Assembly: GCA_015056575.1 (NCBI GenBank)
Contig: SVGA01000014.1
Coordinates: 1 to 64,000 of the forward strand
DNA: 64,000 nt
Direction of reading: 5' to 3'
DNA from: Butyrivibrio sp.
GTDB taxonomy: Bacteria; Bacillota; Clostridia; Lachnospirales; Lachnospiraceae
The notes below the pieces were generated by a model, which saw nothing but the letters and a program-made list of their open reading frames with translations, made no database searches and was not told the DNA's origin. Each line of letters opens with the position of its first letter. Position 1 is the stretch's first letter. A program made the position numbers and the translations under genes. Shown here piece by piece: positions 17,113 through 26,406 of this stretch.

Positions 17113-18657
17113 ATGGCAGGAAACAGTGAATATGCTATTGAAATGCTGAACATTACCAAAAGGTTTCCGGGTATCATAGCCAATGATAATGTTACAGTGC
17201 AATTGAAAAAGGGGGAGATTCATGCACTCCTGGGAGAGAACGGAGCAGGTAAGTCCACTCTCATGAGTGTGCTGTTTGGTCTTTATCAGGCAGAAGAAGG
17301 AATCATCAAGAAGGACGGTGTTGAGGTTAAGATCAATAACCCCAACGATGCCAATGATCTTGGTATCGGAATGGTACACCAGCACTTCAAACTGGTTCAG
17401 TGCTTTTCTGTTCTGGACAACATCATTCTCGGTGTTGAGACAACCAAACATGGAATACTTCAGAAGGATGAGGCCAGAAAAAAGGTTATGGCTTTGTCTG
17501 ATAAGTATGGCCTTAAGGTTGACCCGGATGCCAAGGTTGAGGACATCACTGTAGGTATGCAGCAGAGGACAGAGATCCTTAAGATGCTCTACAGAGATAA
17601 TGAGATCCTTATTTTTGATGAGCCTACAGCCGTTCTTACGCCTGCTGAGATCGATGAGCTTATGGAGATCATGAAGAACCTTGCCAAAGAGGGTAAGTCA
17701 ATTCTTTTCATTTCCCACAAGCTTGCTGAGATCATGGCAGTTGCTGACAGATGTTCGGTACTTAGACGTGGTAAGTATATCGGAACGGTTAATATCTCAG
17801 ATACCAACCAGGATGAGCTCAGCCGAATGATGGTTGGTCGTGATGTTCAGCTGGTTGCTACTAAAGAGGACAAGGTTCCCGGAAAAGTCATCCTCCATGT
17901 TGAGAACATGACTGTTCCCAGCAAACTTCATCACAATAATGCAGTTAAGAATGTATCCTTTGATGTTCGTGCAGGTGAGATCGTATGTATCGCCGGTATC
18001 GACGGCAACGGACAGACAGAGCTTGTTTACGGATTGTCCGGACTTGAGAACTGCACATCCGGCAAGATCACTCTTTCAGGCAAGGATATCACTCATGCTT
18101 CGATCAGAGAGCGTTCGACCAGCGGAATGAGCCACATTCCTGAGGACAGACACAAGCATGGTCTTGTTATGGACTACTCACTGGCCTACAACCTTGTTCT
18201 TCAGAGATACTTTGAGCCTGAGTTCAGTTCCAAGGCAGGTTTCCTTAAGAAGGGCGCTATTAATAGCTACGCTGAGAAACTGATAGAGCAGTATGATATC
18301 AGATCCAGTCAGGGCGCAGCCACAATCGCAAGAAGCATGTCCGGCGGTAACCAGCAGAAGGCTATCATCGCCAGAGAAATAGACAAGAACCCCGATCTTC
18401 TTATCGCGGTTCAGCCTACCAGAGGTCTTGATGTAGGTGCCATCGAATATATCCACAAGCAGCTTATCGCTCAGAGAGACGAAGGACACGCAGTTCTTTT
18501 GGTGTCCCTTGAGCTTGAAGAAGTTATGAGCATTTCCGACAGGATCCTTGTAATGTACGAGGGCGAACTGGTCGGAGAGTTTGATCCCAAAACAACAACG
18601 CCGGAAGAGCTTGGTCTCTACATGGCAGGCGCTAAGAGAAAGGAGATTGGAGCATAA
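17113..18657 (+). CDS. Nucleoside ABC transporter ATPase (double NBD)
   Basis: A 514-residue protein with two fused nucleotide-binding domains, as in RbsA/NupO-type importers. The first has Walker A GENGAGKST (residues 41-49), a diverged signature ITVGMQQRTEIL and Walker B LIFDEPTAVL. The second has a degenerate P-loop (GIDGNGQTEL) but a good signature MSGGNQQKAIIAR. The start at 17113 is chosen because GGAGGG (17100-17105) is optimally spaced to it; ATGs at 17098 and 17107 are too close to or inside that site. It is coupled to the permease gene by TAATG overlap. Confidence 0.9.
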   Translation: MAGNSEYAIEMLNITKRFPGIIANDNVTVQLKKGEIHALLGENGAGKSTLMSVLFGLYQAEEGIIKKDGVEVKINNPNDANDLGIGMVHQHFKLVQCFSVLDNIILGVETTKHGILQKDEARKKVMALSDKYGLKVDPDAKVEDITVGMQQRTEILKMLYRDNEILIFDEPTAVLTPAEIDELMEIMKNLAKEGKSILFISHKLAEIMAVADRCSVLRRGKYIGTVNISDTNQDELSRMMVGRDVQLVATKEDKVPGKVILHVENMTVPSKLHHNNAVKNVSFDVRAGEIVCIAGIDGNGQTELVYGLSGLENCTSGKITLSGKDITHASIRERSTSGMSHIPEDRHKHGLVMDYSLAYNLVLQRYFEPEFSSKAGFLKKGAINSYAEKLIEQYDIRSSQGAATIARSMSGGNQQKAIIAREIDKNPDLLIAVQPTRGLDVGAIEYIHKQLIAQRDEGHAVLLVSLELEEVMSISDRILVMYEGELVGEFDPKTTTPEELGLYMAGAKRKEIGA

Positions 18658-19808
18658 TGGGCAAAAAATCATCTGAAGGCTTCCTTTCAAAACCTGCCGT
18701 ACAGTCCACTCTGGCTGCACTTTTGTGCATCGTTATCGGTCTGCTGGTTGGTTATGTTGCACTTCTTATCATCAGCCCCGCAGGAGCAACGGAAGCTATA
18801 ATCACTATTCTTAAGAACTATTTCACTTATCCTACCAAGGCAGCTGCCATGAAGTATCTTGGCAATACCCTGGTAAAGGCAGCACCGCTTCTTATGTGCG
18901 CACTTTCAATCCAGTTCTGCTATCAGGCAGGTCTGTTCAATATCGGTGCGGCAGGACAGTATGTAGCTGGAGCAGGAGCAGCTCTTTTCTGTGCGCTGCA
19001 GCTTAAAATGCCTTGGATAATCTGCCTCATTGCAGCACTTATTGCAGGCGGTATTTTCGGAATCATCGTCGGACTTTTGAAGTCCTACCTTAATGTTAAT
19101 GAGGTTATTTCCGGCATCATGCTTAACTGGATTGGCCTTTACACAGTTAACATGCTGCTTTCAGGGGTTAAAGAGACTGCCAGCCCTTATACGGTACAGG
19201 TTGCCAGTGTCAACAAGGGAGCGCTTCTTCCTTCCCTGGGAATGGAGAAGCTGTTCTCAAATAACAAATATGTTACAATAGCAATCCCTCTCGCAATCCT
19301 TATTGCAATTCTGCTGAAGGTTGTCCTTAGCATGACAGTATTTGGCTATGAGATCAAAGCTACCGGTATTGCCAAGGATGCTGCCAAGTACAGCGGAATG
19401 AAAGAGAAGAGGAACGTGATCATCACCCTGTTCATCGGCGGAGCTCTTGCAGGTCTTGGAGCAGCATTCCTGTTCCTTACAGGATATGAGCAGTGGTCGG
19501 TAACACAGTCATCAGTTCCCGGAATGGGCTTTAATGGTATTGCTGCTACCTTCCTTGGAGGACTGGATCCTATCGGAACAATCTTTGCGTCCTATTTCAT
19601 CCAGCACATCACCAGCGGTGGCTCCTACCTGGACAAGAATATTTATCCTTCACAGATTTCTGATTTCATTTCAGCTATCATCATTTATCTGTGCGGCTTT
19701 GTTCTGTTCTTCAAGATCCAGCTTAACGGATGGCTGAGAGCAAGAGAAGAGAGGGCAAAACAGGTTCCGATTGTCCAGAGCAAAAAAGAGGAAGGAGGTA
19801 ACAAGTAA
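18657..19808 (+). CDS. Nucleoside ABC transporter permease 1
   Basis: A 383-residue multi-spanning permease of the BPD_transp_2 family with about eight to ten hydrophobic segments. It has the NIGAAGQYVAGAGAA and EVISGIMLNWIGLY stretches typical of NupP/YufP-like nucleoside permeases, and a cytoplasmic basic C-terminus (KKEEGGNK). It overlaps the ATPase stop and the next permease start by one base each, so the three are translationally coupled and would assemble as ATPase plus heterodimeric permease. Confidence 0.89.
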   Translation: MGKKSSEGFLSKPAVQSTLAALLCIVIGLLVGYVALLIISPAGATEAIITILKNYFTYPTKAAAMKYLGNTLVKAAPLLMCALSIQFCYQAGLFNIGAAGQYVAGAGAALFCALQLKMPWIICLIAALIAGGIFGIIVGLLKSYLNVNEVISGIMLNWIGLYTVNMLLSGVKETASPYTVQVASVNKGALLPSLGMEKLFSNNKYVTIAIPLAILIAILLKVVLSMTVFGYEIKATGIAKDAAKYSGMKEKRNVIITLFIGGALAGLGAAFLFLTGYEQWSVTQSSVPGMGFNGIAATFLGGLDPIGTIFASYFIQHITSGGSYLDKNIYPSQISDFISAIIIYLCGFVLFFKIQLNGWLRAREERAKQVPIVQSKKEEGGNK

Positions 19809-20749
19809 TGGTACTGCTTCTTCAATACACACTGTTATTTGCATCTGTTTTGATTCTCGTAGCTCTGGGAGGATGCTTCTCGGAGCACTCCGGTGTTATC
19901 AACCTGGGACTTGAGGGAATCATGGTAATGGGAGCTCTCGGCGGAGCACTTACACTTAAGTATATCAGTCCCAACACACCTGCACTTCTTATTGTGCTGG
20001 CTGTTATGGCAGCTTCCATCCTTTGCGGAGTTATTTATTCAATGCTTCTTGCTGTGGCATGTATCAACTTAAAGGCTGATCAGACCCTTGTAGGTACAGC
20101 TCTTAACATGCTGGCAGCTGCTGCAGCTACTGTAATCGTTAAGTCTATCAACATTGCAGAGAACCCTGACAACGTATCTTCAACGGTTCAGTATGTTCAG
20201 ACCAAGAAGGCACTGGTGGTATCCATCGGTTCTTTCCAGTTTAACTGGTTCATGCTGGTAGCTCTTATTGCACTTATCCTGGCTTATGTGATCCTTTATA
20301 AGACCAGATTCGGATTAAGACTTATGGCCTGCGGTGAGCATCCTCAGGCTGCTGATTCCGTAGGTATCAACGTTTACACCATGAGATGGGCAGGCGTTCT
20401 CATCTCCGGTATGCTGGCAGGTATCGGTGGTATCGTTTATATCACAGCCGGTGTATCTGAGTGGAAGTTTGAGGTTGGTGTAGCCGGCTTTGGTTTCCTT
20501 GCTCTTGCGGTTATGATCTTTGGTCAGTGGAAACCTGTTAATATCGGACTTGCAGCTTTGCTGTTCGGTTTCTTCAGAGCTCTTTCAAACGTATACTCAG
20601 GATTTGACTTCCTGGCGGCTTTGAATATTCCCGGATCCGTATATAACATGATGCCTTACATCATTTCACTTATTGTTCTTGCATTTACATCATCCAATTC
20701 AAGAGCACCTAAGGCTGAGGGTATTCCTTACGACAAAGGATCAAGGTAA
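19808..20749 (+). CDS. Nucleoside ABC transporter permease 2
   Basis: A 313-residue BPD_transp_2 permease (NupQ/YufQ type), shorter than its partner and with the conserved HSGVINLGLEGIMVMGALGGA and LISGMLAGIGGIVYI motifs. It begins in TAATG overlap with the first permease. About eight transmembrane segments are visible. It is followed after 30 bases by cytidine deaminase, which supports nucleosides as the substrate of the transporter. Confidence 0.89.
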   Translation: MVLLLQYTLLFASVLILVALGGCFSEHSGVINLGLEGIMVMGALGGALTLKYISPNTPALLIVLAVMAASILCGVIYSMLLAVACINLKADQTLVGTALNMLAAAAATVIVKSINIAENPDNVSSTVQYVQTKKALVVSIGSFQFNWFMLVALIALILAYVILYKTRFGLRLMACGEHPQAADSVGINVYTMRWAGVLISGMLAGIGGIVYITAGVSEWKFEVGVAGFGFLALAVMIFGQWKPVNIGLAALLFGFFRALSNVYSGFDFLAALNIPGSVYNMMPYIISLIVLAFTSSNSRAPKAEGIPYDKGSR

Positions 20750-20779
20750 TTCTTTAAAAAAGTACGATAGGACAAAAAT

Positions 20780-21205
20780 ATGGAAGACATTAACGTACGC
20801 AAACTTATAGAAACAGCTCTTAACATGAGGAGAATGAGTTATACTCCATATTCACACTGGAATGTAGGAGCAGCGCTCCTTGCAGCCGACGGTGCTATTT
20901 ATACAGGCTGCAATATTGAGAATGCTGCTTTTACACCCACCAACTGCGCTGAGAGAACAGCTTTCTTCAAGGCAGTCAGTGAGGGGGTGAAGGATTTTAA
21001 GGCAATTGCCGTTGCAGGAGGCCCGGATGGACAGTGGGACGACCTTCCTTTCTGCTCACCTTGCGGTGTCTGCAGACAGGTAATGAGCGAGTTCTGCAAG
21101 GATGACTTCAGGATATTCTGCGCACAATCGGTAGATAAGTATACAGAATATACACTTTCCGAGATCATTCCCGACAGATTCGGACCTAAAGATCTTTTGG
21201 GTTGA
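20780..21205 (+). CDS. cdd: Cytidine deaminase
   Basis: A 141-residue homotetrameric-type zinc enzyme converting cytidine and deoxycytidine to uridine and deoxyuridine. The zinc site is seen as NCAERTA (Cys ligand and catalytic Glu) and PCGVCRQ (two Cys ligands); the substrate motif is GCNIENAAFT. Together with the phosphorylase at the head of the cluster it forms a simple pyrimidine salvage route for imported nucleosides. Its stop codon lies within the -35 box of the rplS promoter. Confidence 0.94.
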   Translation: MEDINVRKLIETALNMRRMSYTPYSHWNVGAALLAADGAIYTGCNIENAAFTPTNCAERTAFFKAVSEGVKDFKAIAVAGGPDGQWDDLPFCSPCGVCRQVMSEFCKDDFRIFCAQSVDKYTEYTLSEIIPDRFGPKDLLG

Positions 21206-21230
21206 CTTTTCTTCTGTTCTTTGTTAAACT
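21202..21230 (+). promoter_or_regulatory. Promoter of rplS
   Basis: TTGACT (21202-21207), 17-base spacer and TAAACT (21225-21230). It overlaps the cdd stop codon and gives rplS its own transcription, consistent with its detachment from the rpsP-trmD operon. Confidence 0.7.
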
Positions 21231-21234
21231 ATAG

Positions 21235-21309
21235 TACGTTGTGACAATCAGACGGTCCTCTGATGCATTAATTGCATTTAAGAACGTCCATGGAAATAGG
21301 AGAAGAAAT
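21235..21309 (+). promoter_or_regulatory. Structured rplS leader, possible L19 leader
   Basis: The 5' leader contains GACG (about 21251) able to pair with CGTC (about 21287), enclosing a smaller ATGCA/TGCAT hairpin. Autoregulatory leaders are known ahead of L19 genes in Firmicutes (the L19_leader family). Whether this is that family needs a covariance-model search. Confidence 0.4.
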
Positions 21310-21660
21310 ATGAGTACAATTATCGAAGAGCTCGAGAAAGAGCAGCTGAACGCCAATGCGCCTCAGTTCAACACAGGTGATACTGTAAGAGTACACGCTA
21401 AGATCAAGGAAGGAAACCGTGAGAGAATTCAGGTTTTCGAGGGAACTGTTAAGAAGATCCAGGGCGGCAGCAACCGTACAACATTCACAGTAAGAAAAGA
21501 GTCTTACGGTGTTGGCGTTGAGAAGACATGGCCCCTTCACTCACCTATCGTTGAGAAGGTTGAGGTTATCAGAAGAGGTAAGGTAAGGAGAGCTAAGCTG
21601 AACTACCTTAAGGGACTTACAGGTAAGAAGGCTAAGGTTAAGGAGCTTGTTACCAGATAA
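21310..21660 (+). CDS. rplS: 50S ribosomal protein L19
   Basis: A 116-residue large-subunit protein at the 30S/50S interface. The family motifs [28 protein letters not shown] and [15 protein letters not shown] are intact. The start at 21310 follows AGGAGAAG; an in-frame start at 21241 lies in the leader and lacks a ribosome site. In most bacteria rplS directly follows trmD, but here 6.5 kb of nucleoside genes intervene. Confidence 0.96.
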   Translation: MSTIIEELEKEQLNANAPQFNTGDTVRVHAKIKEGNRERIQVFEGTVKKIQGGSNRTTFTVRKESYGVGVEKTWPLHSPIVEKVEVIRRGKVRRAKLNYLKGLTGKKAKVKELVTR

Positions 21661-21671
21661 CTTGTTTTCAG

Positions 21672-21709
21672 AGGCAGTTACTGTCGTAATGATAGTAATT
21701 GCCTTTTTT
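21672..21709 (+). terminator. Terminator after rplS
   Basis: Eleven-base stem AGGCAGTTACT / AGTAATTGCCT with one G-U pair, an 11-base loop and six T residues. Confidence 0.9.
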
Positions 21710-21747
21710 CATGCAAGACATCAAAATCTGTTTGTGAGGTATCTTTA

Positions 21748-22347
21748 ATGTTTCGAAAGAGAAATACACTTACTTTTTACCAGAAGAAAAAGAAGATAAC
21801 TCCAAAGCTTTTCCGGGAAATCTTTTCCTGGATATCCATCACCATTGTGGGAGGGCTGATAGCTCTTGGCATTGTGCTTGCCTTTGGAATGCAGGTTAAG
21901 GTCATTGGTGATTCCATGGAGCCCACCATCAGCAACGGCCAGAGTGTTGTGGTAAACAGGCTTTCGCTCATGATACTAAGCCCCAAGATCGGTGATATCG
22001 TCGTATTTTTGCCAAACGGCAATGTAAATTCCCATTACTATGTAAAAAGAGTCGTGGCCGGCCCCGGAGAGACCGTTCAGATAACGGATGGAATTCTCTA
22101 TGTAAACGGAGAGGAGAGGGACGGTAAGAAGGATATATATGATAAAATAGAGGATGCAGGAATTGCTGCCAATCCTGTCAAGCTTGGCAGCGGAGAGTAC
22201 TTTGTCCTGGGAGACAACAGGAATAACAGTGAGGACTCAAGAAGCGCCAATATTGGAGTGGTCAAGCAGAGTATGATGGTGGGAAAGGTCTGGTTCAAGC
22301 TGGGCATTGATGGTGCAGAGGCAGGCCCCGTGCTAAACAACTACTAA
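21748..22347 (+). CDS. lepB: Type I signal peptidase (first copy)
   Basis: A 199-residue SipS-like membrane serine/lysine protease that removes signal peptides outside the membrane. One N-terminal transmembrane helix (about residues 28-50) follows a long basic cytoplasmic start. The catalytic Ser is in IGDSMEPTI, the general-base Lys in YYVKRVVAGPGE, and the GDNRNNSEDSR box is present. A second signal peptidase gene lies 920 bases downstream; this copy has the longer cytoplasmic N-terminus. Confidence 0.93.
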   Translation: MFRKRNTLTFYQKKKKITPKLFREIFSWISITIVGGLIALGIVLAFGMQVKVIGDSMEPTISNGQSVVVNRLSLMILSPKIGDIVVFLPNGNVNSHYYVKRVVAGPGETVQITDGILYVNGEERDGKKDIYDKIEDAGIAANPVKLGSGEYFVLGDNRNNSEDSRSANIGVVKQSMMVGKVWFKLGIDGAEAGPVLNNY

Positions 22348-22361
22348 GAAATGGAGATCCT

Positions 22362-23234
22362 ATGAACTATCAGTGGTATCCCGGTCATATGACCAAAGCC
22401 ATGAGAATGATGCAGGAGAACATCAAACTCATTGATATAATAATAGAACTGACAGATGCCAGGATCCCGGCGGCAGGCCGAAATCCTGATATTGATGAGC
22501 TTGGCAAAAATAAGTACAGGCTTATTATCCTCAACAAGGCCGATCTGGCAGACCCTGCGGTTACCGCCAAATGGAAGGAGTATTATCAGAAGCAAGGCTA
22601 CTTTGTTCTGGAGATGAACTCCAAGACCGGCAATGATGCAGGCAAGGTAAAAGACTTTGTGCAGAATGCCTGCTCCGAGAAGATAGAGCGAGACAAGAAA
22701 AGAGGCATTGTAGGAAGACCTATCCGCGCCATGGTTGCCGGAATTCCCAATGTGGGAAAGTCAACCTTTATCAATAAGCTGGCGGGCAGAGCTTCTGCCA
22801 AGACAGGCAATAAGCCCGGTGTAACAAAGGGCAAACAGTGGATATCCCTTGGAAAGAATATGCAGCTTCTTGATACTCCCGGAGTTTTGTGGCCTAAGTT
22901 TGATGACGATACCGTCGGACTTCATCTGGCTTTGATAGGTTCTATGAACGATGATAACCTCGATATCGCAGAGCTGGCCTGCGAACTTATAAAAATATTG
23001 TCAGAAACATATCCAAATGCTGTATTTGAGAAGTATAATATAACCAGGGAGCAGGTTTCGGAGTACGAAGAGCAGATGTACTCCACACCTACAAGTGCTG
23101 TGCTCTCGGCAATTGCTTTCAACAGGAAGTGCTTCAAACAGGGAGCAGAGATTGATCTAAACAGAGCAGCAGCACTTCTTCTTGATGATTTCAGAAACGG
23201 CAGGCTTGGAAGATTATCCCTGGAGCGTCCGTAA
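22362..23234 (+). CDS. rbgA: Ribosome biogenesis GTPase RbgA (YlqF)
   Basis: A 290-residue circularly permuted GTPase required for late 50S assembly in Bacillus. G4 (NKAD) comes before G1 (GIPNVGKST) and G3 (DTPGV), the permuted order. The N-terminal WYPGHMTKAMR is diagnostic. The rplS-lepB-rbgA-rnhB order matches that of Bacillus subtilis and its relatives. Confidence 0.95.
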   Translation: MNYQWYPGHMTKAMRMMQENIKLIDIIIELTDARIPAAGRNPDIDELGKNKYRLIILNKADLADPAVTAKWKEYYQKQGYFVLEMNSKTGNDAGKVKDFVQNACSEKIERDKKRGIVGRPIRAMVAGIPNVGKSTFINKLAGRASAKTGNKPGVTKGKQWISLGKNMQLLDTPGVLWPKFDDDTVGLHLALIGSMNDDNLDIAELACELIKILSETYPNAVFEKYNITREQVSEYEEQMYSTPTSAVLSAIAFNRKCFKQGAEIDLNRAAALLLDDFRNGRLGRLSLERP

Positions 23235-23268
23235 TAATAAGTGCAAAGGCACAGAATCGAGACAGACT

Positions 23269-23808
23269 ATGAAATTTGAGACAGTATTAAAAGAAATCGC
23301 CAGCACCATTGTTTATCTTGCAGTCATTTTTGCCCTGACCTTTTTGTTCATCACTTTTGTGGCTCAGAGGACTGAGGTAAGCGGACAGTCAATGGAGAAC
23401 ACTCTTCAGGACGGAGATTCCCTTATTGTTGATAAAGTGACCTACAGATTCAGTGATCCTTCAAGATTTGACATTATCATATTCCCTTATCAATACGGTA
23501 AAAACCAGTACTTTATCAAGAGAGTAATCGGACTTCCCGGTGAGACCGTAAGAGTTGATGAGAGCGGTAATATATACATAAACGGAACACTTCTTGAAGA
23601 GCATTACGGTGCTGAGGTTATCCAGGATCCCGGACGTGCTCTTGACGGTGTGACCCTTGGCCCGGATGAATACTTCGTAATGGGTGACAACCGCAATCAC
23701 AGTATGGACAGCAGAGATATATCCGTGGGGAATATCCATAAAGATAAGATCCTTGGTAAAGCTTTTATCAGGATCTATCCTTTCTCCAAGTTCGGAGGTG
23801 TAGACTGA
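23269..23808 (+). CDS. lepB: Type I signal peptidase (second copy)
   Basis: A 179-residue SipS-like protease with an N-terminal transmembrane helix (about residues 10-30). Catalytic Ser is in SGQSMENTL, catalytic Lys in QYFIKRVIGLPGE, and GDNRNHSMDSR is intact. The start at 23269 is used; an in-frame ATG at 23182 lies within rbgA. The ribosome site is weak. The stop overlaps the rnhB start (TGATG). Two non-identical signal peptidases flanking rbgA suggest division of preprotein substrates. Confidence 0.92.
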   Translation: MKFETVLKEIASTIVYLAVIFALTFLFITFVAQRTEVSGQSMENTLQDGDSLIVDKVTYRFSDPSRFDIIIFPYQYGKNQYFIKRVIGLPGETVRVDESGNIYINGTLLEEHYGAEVIQDPGRALDGVTLGPDEYFVMGDNRNHSMDSRDISVGNIHKDKILGKAFIRIYPFSKFGGVD

Positions 23809-24569
23809 TGCAGTCCATGACAGAGATCAGGGAGATCCTTTCCGGCTGCGGCAGTATAGAGGAATTTAAGGCTTTCAAGAGTTCTTTTGCCGGGGATGAA
23901 AGAGCGGGAGTCAGAAAACTTGTTGAGACAGCGGACAAGAGGCTGAATGCTCTATATGCGGAAATGGCCCGTATAGAACGGATGAAGCAGTATGAGAAAC
24001 AGTATGGGGATCTGGGGTATCTGTGCGGCATAGATGAAGTAGGCCGCGGCCCTCTGGCGGGACCTGTTTATGCAGCCGCCGTCATTCTTCCCAAAGACAG
24101 TGATATTCTTTATCTAAACGATTCCAAGAAATTATCCGAAAAAAAGAGAGAAGAGCTTTATAATGTCATCATGGAAAAGGCAGTGGCGGTAGGCATCGGA
24201 TCTGCTACCTGTGAGAGGATAGACGAGATCAATATCCTGCAGGCAACCTATGAAGCCATGACACAGGCTGTTAACAGCCTTTCGGTTAAGCCACAGGCTC
24301 TTTTGATCGATGCTGTACATATACCGCAGCTTGAAATGTACAGGCAGATATCAATAATAAAGGGTGATGCCAAGAGCGTGTCCATTGCGGCTGCCAGTAT
24401 CATAGCAAAGGTTACAAGGGACAGGGTCATGAAGGAGATGGCTTTGCAATACCCTGAGTATGGATTTGAGTCCAACAAGGGATATGGCAGCGCAGAACAC
24501 ATTGCGGCCATTAAGAAATACGGCCCCTGCCCGATACATAGAAGATCATTTATAGGAAACTTTGTATGA
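23808..24569 (+). CDS. rnhB: Ribonuclease HII
   Basis: A 253-residue enzyme that cuts RNA in RNA/DNA hybrids and removes single ribonucleotides from DNA. Catalytic acids are visible in CGIDEVGRGPLAGPV and in LIDAVHIP. A helical N-terminal extension of about 65 residues precedes the catalytic core, as in Bacillus RnhB. It overlaps both neighbours (TGATG upstream, ATGA downstream), so it is embedded in one operon. Confidence 0.94.
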   Translation: MQSMTEIREILSGCGSIEEFKAFKSSFAGDERAGVRKLVETADKRLNALYAEMARIERMKQYEKQYGDLGYLCGIDEVGRGPLAGPVYAAAVILPKDSDILYLNDSKKLSEKKREELYNVIMEKAVAVGIGSATCERIDEINILQATYEAMTQAVNSLSVKPQALLIDAVHIPQLEMYRQISIIKGDAKSVSIAAASIIAKVTRDRVMKEMALQYPEYGFESNKGYGSAEHIAAIKKYGPCPIHRRSFIGNFV

Positions 24570-26395
24570 GCGGAATTTCTAATGTATCACAATTGAGCAG
24601 ACAGGTTATTGTGGATGGTAAAGAGGTTTCCCGGTCAGGCAGCGAGAGCCAGGGTAAACTCCCGGAGTTGAAAACGGGCTCTACCATCCAGGGAACTGTT
24701 GTGTCCATTACCGATACCGACGGTGGGAAGATCGCCAACGTGGAAGTCGGAGATTCCGTGATTTCCGCCAAGCTTCAGGATGGCATGAACCTTCGGGAAG
24801 GCCAGACTCTGAACTTTAATGTTAAGTCCTCCGGCCCGGGAGGCGTATCCATTACACCGCTTTATGAGAATACTTCTGCAGACCAGAGCACCTTAAAGGC
24901 GCTTGCGGCTGCAGGTCTTGAGATCAATAACGACAATATCCAAATGGTCAAAGATATGATGGAAGCGCAGCTTCCCATTAACAGGGAAGCACTTCTTGAG
25001 ATGAGCAAAAATCTTCAGACCTATCCCAATGCTTCGATCTCAACCATGGTTGAGATGAAGAGCCTCAATATTCCTATCAGTGAAAACAACATACAGCAGT
25101 TTCAGAGCTACAAGAATTATGAGCATCAGGTAACAGGTGCCATAGAGAACATCATTGATGAGCTGCCACAGGCTTTTAACGAGCTGTCAGGTGCAGGGAA
25201 TGATTCCGGTGCTTTACAGCTCTACGGCCAGGTTCTAAAGCTCTTTTCCGAAGGGGCACAGGCAGAAGACGCTGTTACTGATACTTTGGGAAAAGAGCCT
25301 GAGGCTGCAGGAGGAGCTGCGACTGAGACTGCTGCAGAGGATGCCTTGGCAAAGCCAACAGGCAAAGAGGCTCAGGTACAGGAGCAGGGCGGCAGAGCTG
25401 AAGCTATGGGACAAAATCCGGAGGCTGCGGCTTCTTTGGAGGGAGAGATTGCAGGAAGCAAAGAGGGAGAGCTGTCAGGCAAGGTACAGGCTGATCAGAA
25501 TGCCTTGCAGGAAGAGGCTTCCGGAGGAAACGCCACATCAAAATCTGCCGGACTGGATTCAAGATTTATTGATAATTTAAGAAACCTCGGAATATCAGAG
25601 GAGACTATCAAGAATTATAACGAAGCTTTAAAGCTCTCTCAAAGCGGAGAGTCATCACCGAAGCTTGAGCTTGCCCAGAAGGAGCTTTTAAAAGAGCTGT
25701 CCGCATCTTTTGAGCAGTCAGACCTTAATACCCTGGGGGATAAGACGGTATGGAAAAATATCTTTTCCCATGAGGATTACAGTAAGCTTTTAAAGGACAG
25801 TATCTCCTCGCAATGGACCTTAAAGCCCGGAGATGTGGAGAAGAAGGAGAACATCGATAATCTCTATCAGAGGCTGGGAAACCAGATAAAGGGACTTACA
25901 CAGACCATCAGCAATACACTGGGAGCAGAGTCTAAGCTGGGTCAGACTGCCAATAATCTGCAGAATAACCTGGACTTTATGAACCAGCTTAACCAGATGT
26001 TCCAATATGTTCAGCTGCCTCTTCAGATGACGGGACAGAATGTCCACGGAGATCTTTTCGTTTACAGAAACAAGCACAGGAAGATGAGCGAGGACGGGTC
26101 TGTGAGTGCCGTGCTTCACCTTGATATGGAGCATATGGGCCCTGTGGATGTCTACGTGAAGCTGCTGGATAATAAGGTTACCACCAATTTCTATGTGGCT
26201 GATGAAGACGTGATAGATCTTATCAACGACAATATACATATATTGAATAAAAGGCTTGAAAAGCGCGGCTATACCATGAATGTATCCTTAAAGCTCCATG
26301 ATGATATGGACGGACAGGATGCGGCGGTTGATGAGATGCTGGACGTAATGAAAACGCCGGTGATCTCCACAGCTTCTTTTGATGCCAGAGCCTGA
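24566..26395 (+). CDS. YlqG-like protein with FliK C-terminal domain
   Basis: A 609-residue protein. The N-terminal 100 residues look like a small beta-rich fold (GSTIQGTVVSITDTDGGKIANVEVG). A helical middle leads to an Ala/Glu/Gly-rich low-complexity region (about residues 230-330). The C-terminus (about 480-590) is similar to the flagellar hook-length control domain of FliK (DLFVYRNKHRKMSEDGSVSAVLHLDMEHMG). Its place after rnhB and before a free FlhB tail matches ylqG-ylqH of Bacillus, whose function is unsettled. It overlaps rnhB by 4 bases. A second FliK-type gene starts at 62.8 kb. Confidence 0.75.
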   Translation: MSGISNVSQLSRQVIVDGKEVSRSGSESQGKLPELKTGSTIQGTVVSITDTDGGKIANVEVGDSVISAKLQDGMNLREGQTLNFNVKSSGPGGVSITPLYENTSADQSTLKALAAAGLEINNDNIQMVKDMMEAQLPINREALLEMSKNLQTYPNASISTMVEMKSLNIPISENNIQQFQSYKNYEHQVTGAIENIIDELPQAFNELSGAGNDSGALQLYGQVLKLFSEGAQAEDAVTDTLGKEPEAAGGAATETAAEDALAKPTGKEAQVQEQGGRAEAMGQNPEAAASLEGEIAGSKEGELSGKVQADQNALQEEASGGNATSKSAGLDSRFIDNLRNLGISEETIKNYNEALKLSQSGESSPKLELAQKELLKELSASFEQSDLNTLGDKTVWKNIFSHEDYSKLLKDSISSQWTLKPGDVEKKENIDNLYQRLGNQIKGLTQTISNTLGAESKLGQTANNLQNNLDFMNQLNQMFQYVQLPLQMTGQNVHGDLFVYRNKHRKMSEDGSVSAVLHLDMEHMGPVDVYVKLLDNKVTTNFYVADEDVIDLINDNIHILNKRLEKRGYTMNVSLKLHDDMDGQDAAVDEMLDVMKTPVISTASFDARA

Positions 26396-26406
26396 AATGA
26401 GGATTT

